In this document: positions 62,901 to 64,000 of the stretch, in pieces
Position numbering within the stretch: position 1 is the first letter of the stretch
Layout: every line of letters starts with the position of its first letter
Source of the DNA: Eutreptiella sp. 'Long Island Sound 2002'
Lineage: Eukaryota; Euglenozoa; Euglenophyceae; Eutreptiales; Eutreptiaceae
Direction of reading: 5' to 3'
DNA: 64,000 bases
NCBI GenBank assembly: GCA_964036045.1
Contig: OZ038399.1
Coordinates: 25,409,349-25,473,348 of the forward strand
Made by a program: the position numbers and the translations under genes
Notes under the pieces: model-generated
Seen by the model: the letters and a program-made list of their open reading frames with translations, nothing else
The model's database searches: none
What the model was told of the DNA's origin: nothing

Positions 62901-64000
62901 ACTGTAGCCAGCCATTTGAACACCACATTCTGCAGCGCAATCGGCCGCATGTCCGCCAGCATGTCAGCCGTTGGCGTTTTCGGTATGTTCCTTTGCAGTG
63001 AGATGACCCACCCTGGGGGGCACTCCCCCACCCGCAAGCACTCCTGGATTGCCCACAGCATCGGCCGGACACATTCCTCCTGCAGCGCCTTGTAGACTTC
63101 TACTGGCAAGCCGTCAGCCCCTGGTGCAGATCCCTCCTTCATTCTCTCTAAGGCCGCCACTACAGTCGCCTCTGTCAGCTGCTGCATGATGGACGGCACA
63201 GCCCTCCGCAAGCGGGCTGGGATCGGCAGTGACTCCATCCACTCCGCGCACTGTTGCTCAGTTACGCCTGAATTTCTCATGATCCCCCCCCAGAACCCCT
63301 TAAATGCCTGTGCTATGGCAGTCGGATCCGTCACTCTGTAACCCTTCGCATCCTTGACCGATGACATGTTTTTTCTTGCTTGCAGCTCTCTCATGAGTTT
63401 TAGCACCCTGTGCCTCCTTTCTTGCTTTTTTTGGCTTCGCTCCTGCTTAGTGAGCAATTCTCGCTTAAGGGTCTGAGTCATACAGTGCTTCCATTCGTAA
63501 TTCGTTTCATCCTGCCACAGTGTTGCCAGTACTGCATATGCTTGTCTCGTGGACTCTGGCGCCAGCCCCCTGTCCTGTAATAGTTCCCATCCTTCGGTTG
63601 GGACTGATACAGGCGTCGCCCTTCGCAAGATCGCACTTAGCGTGGACTCCATCCGTTTGGGATGTCGCCTGCGCCATGCAATTCCTTCAGATTGTAGCAG
63701 CGCAATCAACTGGTCCCACCACTGCATTACGGTGTCCGGCTCCCGGAGATGGTTGATTTGGCCAATTTTTCTTTTAATGTCGCCCACTGCCTCTGCATCG
63801 GCTAGCATTTCCACCGGGAACCTGAAGCGCGGTGTAACCCGCTGCTGCTGTTGCCTGCCCATCTGGCATATCACTGTACGATGATCCGACTGCTGCGCCA
63901 CCGAGGTATAGGCACTCAGTATAAAGCCCCGCAGGTTCTCCGACACATGGATTTTGTCCAGCCTCCGGGGCCTCCACCTGGTGCAGTCCCGTTGGCGCCA
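59968..64000 (-). mobile_element. Second LINE family, 5' part outside the window
   Basis: The coding region (60116-64000) is followed by a 3' untranslated region that reaches at least to 59968. That boundary was set by homology with the split fragment at 2733-3700, which begins at the same AAGCAACGG string. No poly(A) or microsatellite tail is evident at this end. Confidence 0.8.
60116..64000 (-). CDS. LINE ORF2 (partial): endonuclease end, reverse transcriptase, zinc finger, RNase H
   Basis: The frame is open to the window edge; upstream of the first possible GTG start it reads RRLDKIHVSENL and then AQQSDHRTVICQM, the C-terminal motifs of an EEP endonuclease, so the N terminus is missing. 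Numbered from the GTG at 63946: PGADGLP (275), QKGFMKGRR (366), motif A LLVDFSKAYD (395), motif B GIRQGDPLSP (455), catalytic YADD (490). A CVLCDVL...H...FC finger lies near 880. RNase H follows: YTDGSRTE, GRAELRGVLA, IVTDSEIV and WVPSHAGVEGNEQAD, with the D-E-D-D residues in place. An acidic Asp/Glu/Ser tail (EEPEENWDSETDSTDAG) ends the protein. RNase H after the RT is typical of I-, R1-, Tad- or LOA-like LINEs. No disabling mutation is seen in this part. Confidence 0.93.
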   Translation of the reverse strand, partial: WRQRDCTRWRPRRLDKIHVSENLRGFILSAYTSVAQQSDHRTVICQMGRQQQQRVTPRFRFPVEMLADAEAVGDIKRKIGQINHLREPDTVMQWWDQLIALLQSEGIAWRRRHPKRMESTLSAILRRATPVSVPTEGWELLQDRGLAPESTRQAYAVLATLWQDETNYEWKHCMTQTLKRELLTKQERSQKKQERRHRVLKLMRELQARKNMSSVKDAKGYRVTDPTAIAQAFKGFWGGIMRNSGVTEQQCAEWMESLPIPARLRRAVPSIMQQLTEATVVAALERMKEGSAPGADGLPVEVYKALQEECVRPMLWAIQECLRVGECPPGWVISLQRNIPKTPTADMLADMRPIALQNVVFKWLATVVLIQLQDALQIIIPSSQKGFMKGRRMLDHIEKARLMWESSEHINMLLVDFSKAYDTVQHAFFAAALRFFSVPEPYVRLLVSALKGAVLFCVDSGYVREVCMVPGSGIRQGDPLSPAIFALLTVFLIFLVERDCPEAELLLYADDLLISFVGRRRKRDAVARKVLAALAQFGLYSGLHINYKKTYALVKSPGEVVPQQVAGVQVVPRQRYLGIQLGHVTSAQAYAPTLAKMKSRAAFLKSLPLDQMERAELYKVWIQPLVNLTARVYEPDASVVSTMNMVFTMALGVTSWGLAPSMVAADSREGGLKTQPLRVYALFLFSQLWISFIQHRRRYAGPWADACAAWAREIGLCLSPGFLPYCQLAVVRGVRSLLQRSCKCFSQLRRNAPHPAVVGKASGMPIWHNVLFRNDALRTYFAPAMVRKGVITLGEALSCEAFVVAPTWVGIYEQQMQWLRQQRVRELAPVWGSMGSGRFLQFMQPLGAPPERQTAEVWGVFEAVKLPGRAKDYIRHALWAKLSVGARTQHVYHRPKCVLCDVLETTRHAVAFCKFMSFASDVVVKSFGPLWSHTGQQLSLQDSLLTHPLKALQSTQGLTLWAASFVSWRLRCDAVFRDKSPTVQDFAGRWAATMLWWATADETSLYRQESMHIYRELQLFISGAPMFQGGVRAPTGAILPQRQRHLPKWIRWASLLPEKQREIDQKLKDGWDVCYTDGSRTETAGVSHAGYGVWYSAGNPRNVRAAVPAHEKQTIGRAELRGVLAAVQGKTPGVKLHIVTDSEIVWAGLQGKCAKWERHAWVGSRGALAHRDLWMQLWQSWQLLGDSASIQWVPSHAGVEGNEQADKCAVRGAELSLPGVVREKEASEVWRELGLEEMPEQDEEPEENWDSETDSTDAGSTADSTDAEMMSESEEGGSSECELVCRPQKSGRVR

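Overview
The window looks like low-gene-density nuclear DNA from a eukaryotic microbe, most likely an alga. The two best cellular genes are GC-rich. One of them has a GT-AG intron. There are two different non-LTR retrotransposons, much of the rest is satellite and dispersed repeat, and there is no operon structure. Long poly(G)/poly(C) runs of about 8 to 20 bases recur throughout and often sit at repeat borders. I cannot assign a genus from the sequence alone; a green (prasinophyte-type) alga or a dinoflagellate-like alga would both fit.

Layout. At 0.3-2.0 kb (minus) lies a decayed Ulp1/C48-type cysteine protease gene of a probable transposon, followed by an 84-bp satellite (2.1-2.65 kb). At 2.65-4 kb there are nested repeat pieces, including 3'-end pieces resembling the second LINE and a tRNA-derived, SINE-like promoter. 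A full-length two-ORF LINE occupies 8.46-15.83 kb (minus) and is flanked on both sides by (TG)n. Then come a histone-H1-tail-like stretch (about 17 kb, plus), an intact RBR-type E3 ubiquitin ligase (19.2-20.8 kb, minus) and dispersed terminal-inverted-repeat elements with poly(C) ends. From 25.9 to 34.2 kb a string of minus-strand exon-like pieces includes a possible kinase exon and a Ser/Asp-rich exon, interrupted by a 12-bp minisatellite (31.2-33.5 kb). A two-exon membrane-anchored alpha/beta hydrolase gene lies at 37.15-39.50 kb (minus); its intron holds a 616-bp inverted-repeat transposon with a 7-bp target duplication.

From 40.07 to 56.95 kb most of the sequence is satellite: a 47-bp array, an 82-bp array, a GGTGT pentanucleotide tract, a 194-bp satellite organised as a trimeric higher-order repeat and bracketed by inverted repeats, an 88-bp array, then a decayed reverse transcriptase, a 168-bp duplication and AATTCACGG arrays. 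The right end (59.97-64.0 kb, minus) is a second LINE family with reverse transcriptase and RNase H, cut by the window edge inside its endonuclease.

The genes do not form one pathway. The ligase and hydrolase are separate cellular genes embedded in repeats. Most long open frames between 31 and 48.5 kb are by-products of stop-free repeat units, not genes.
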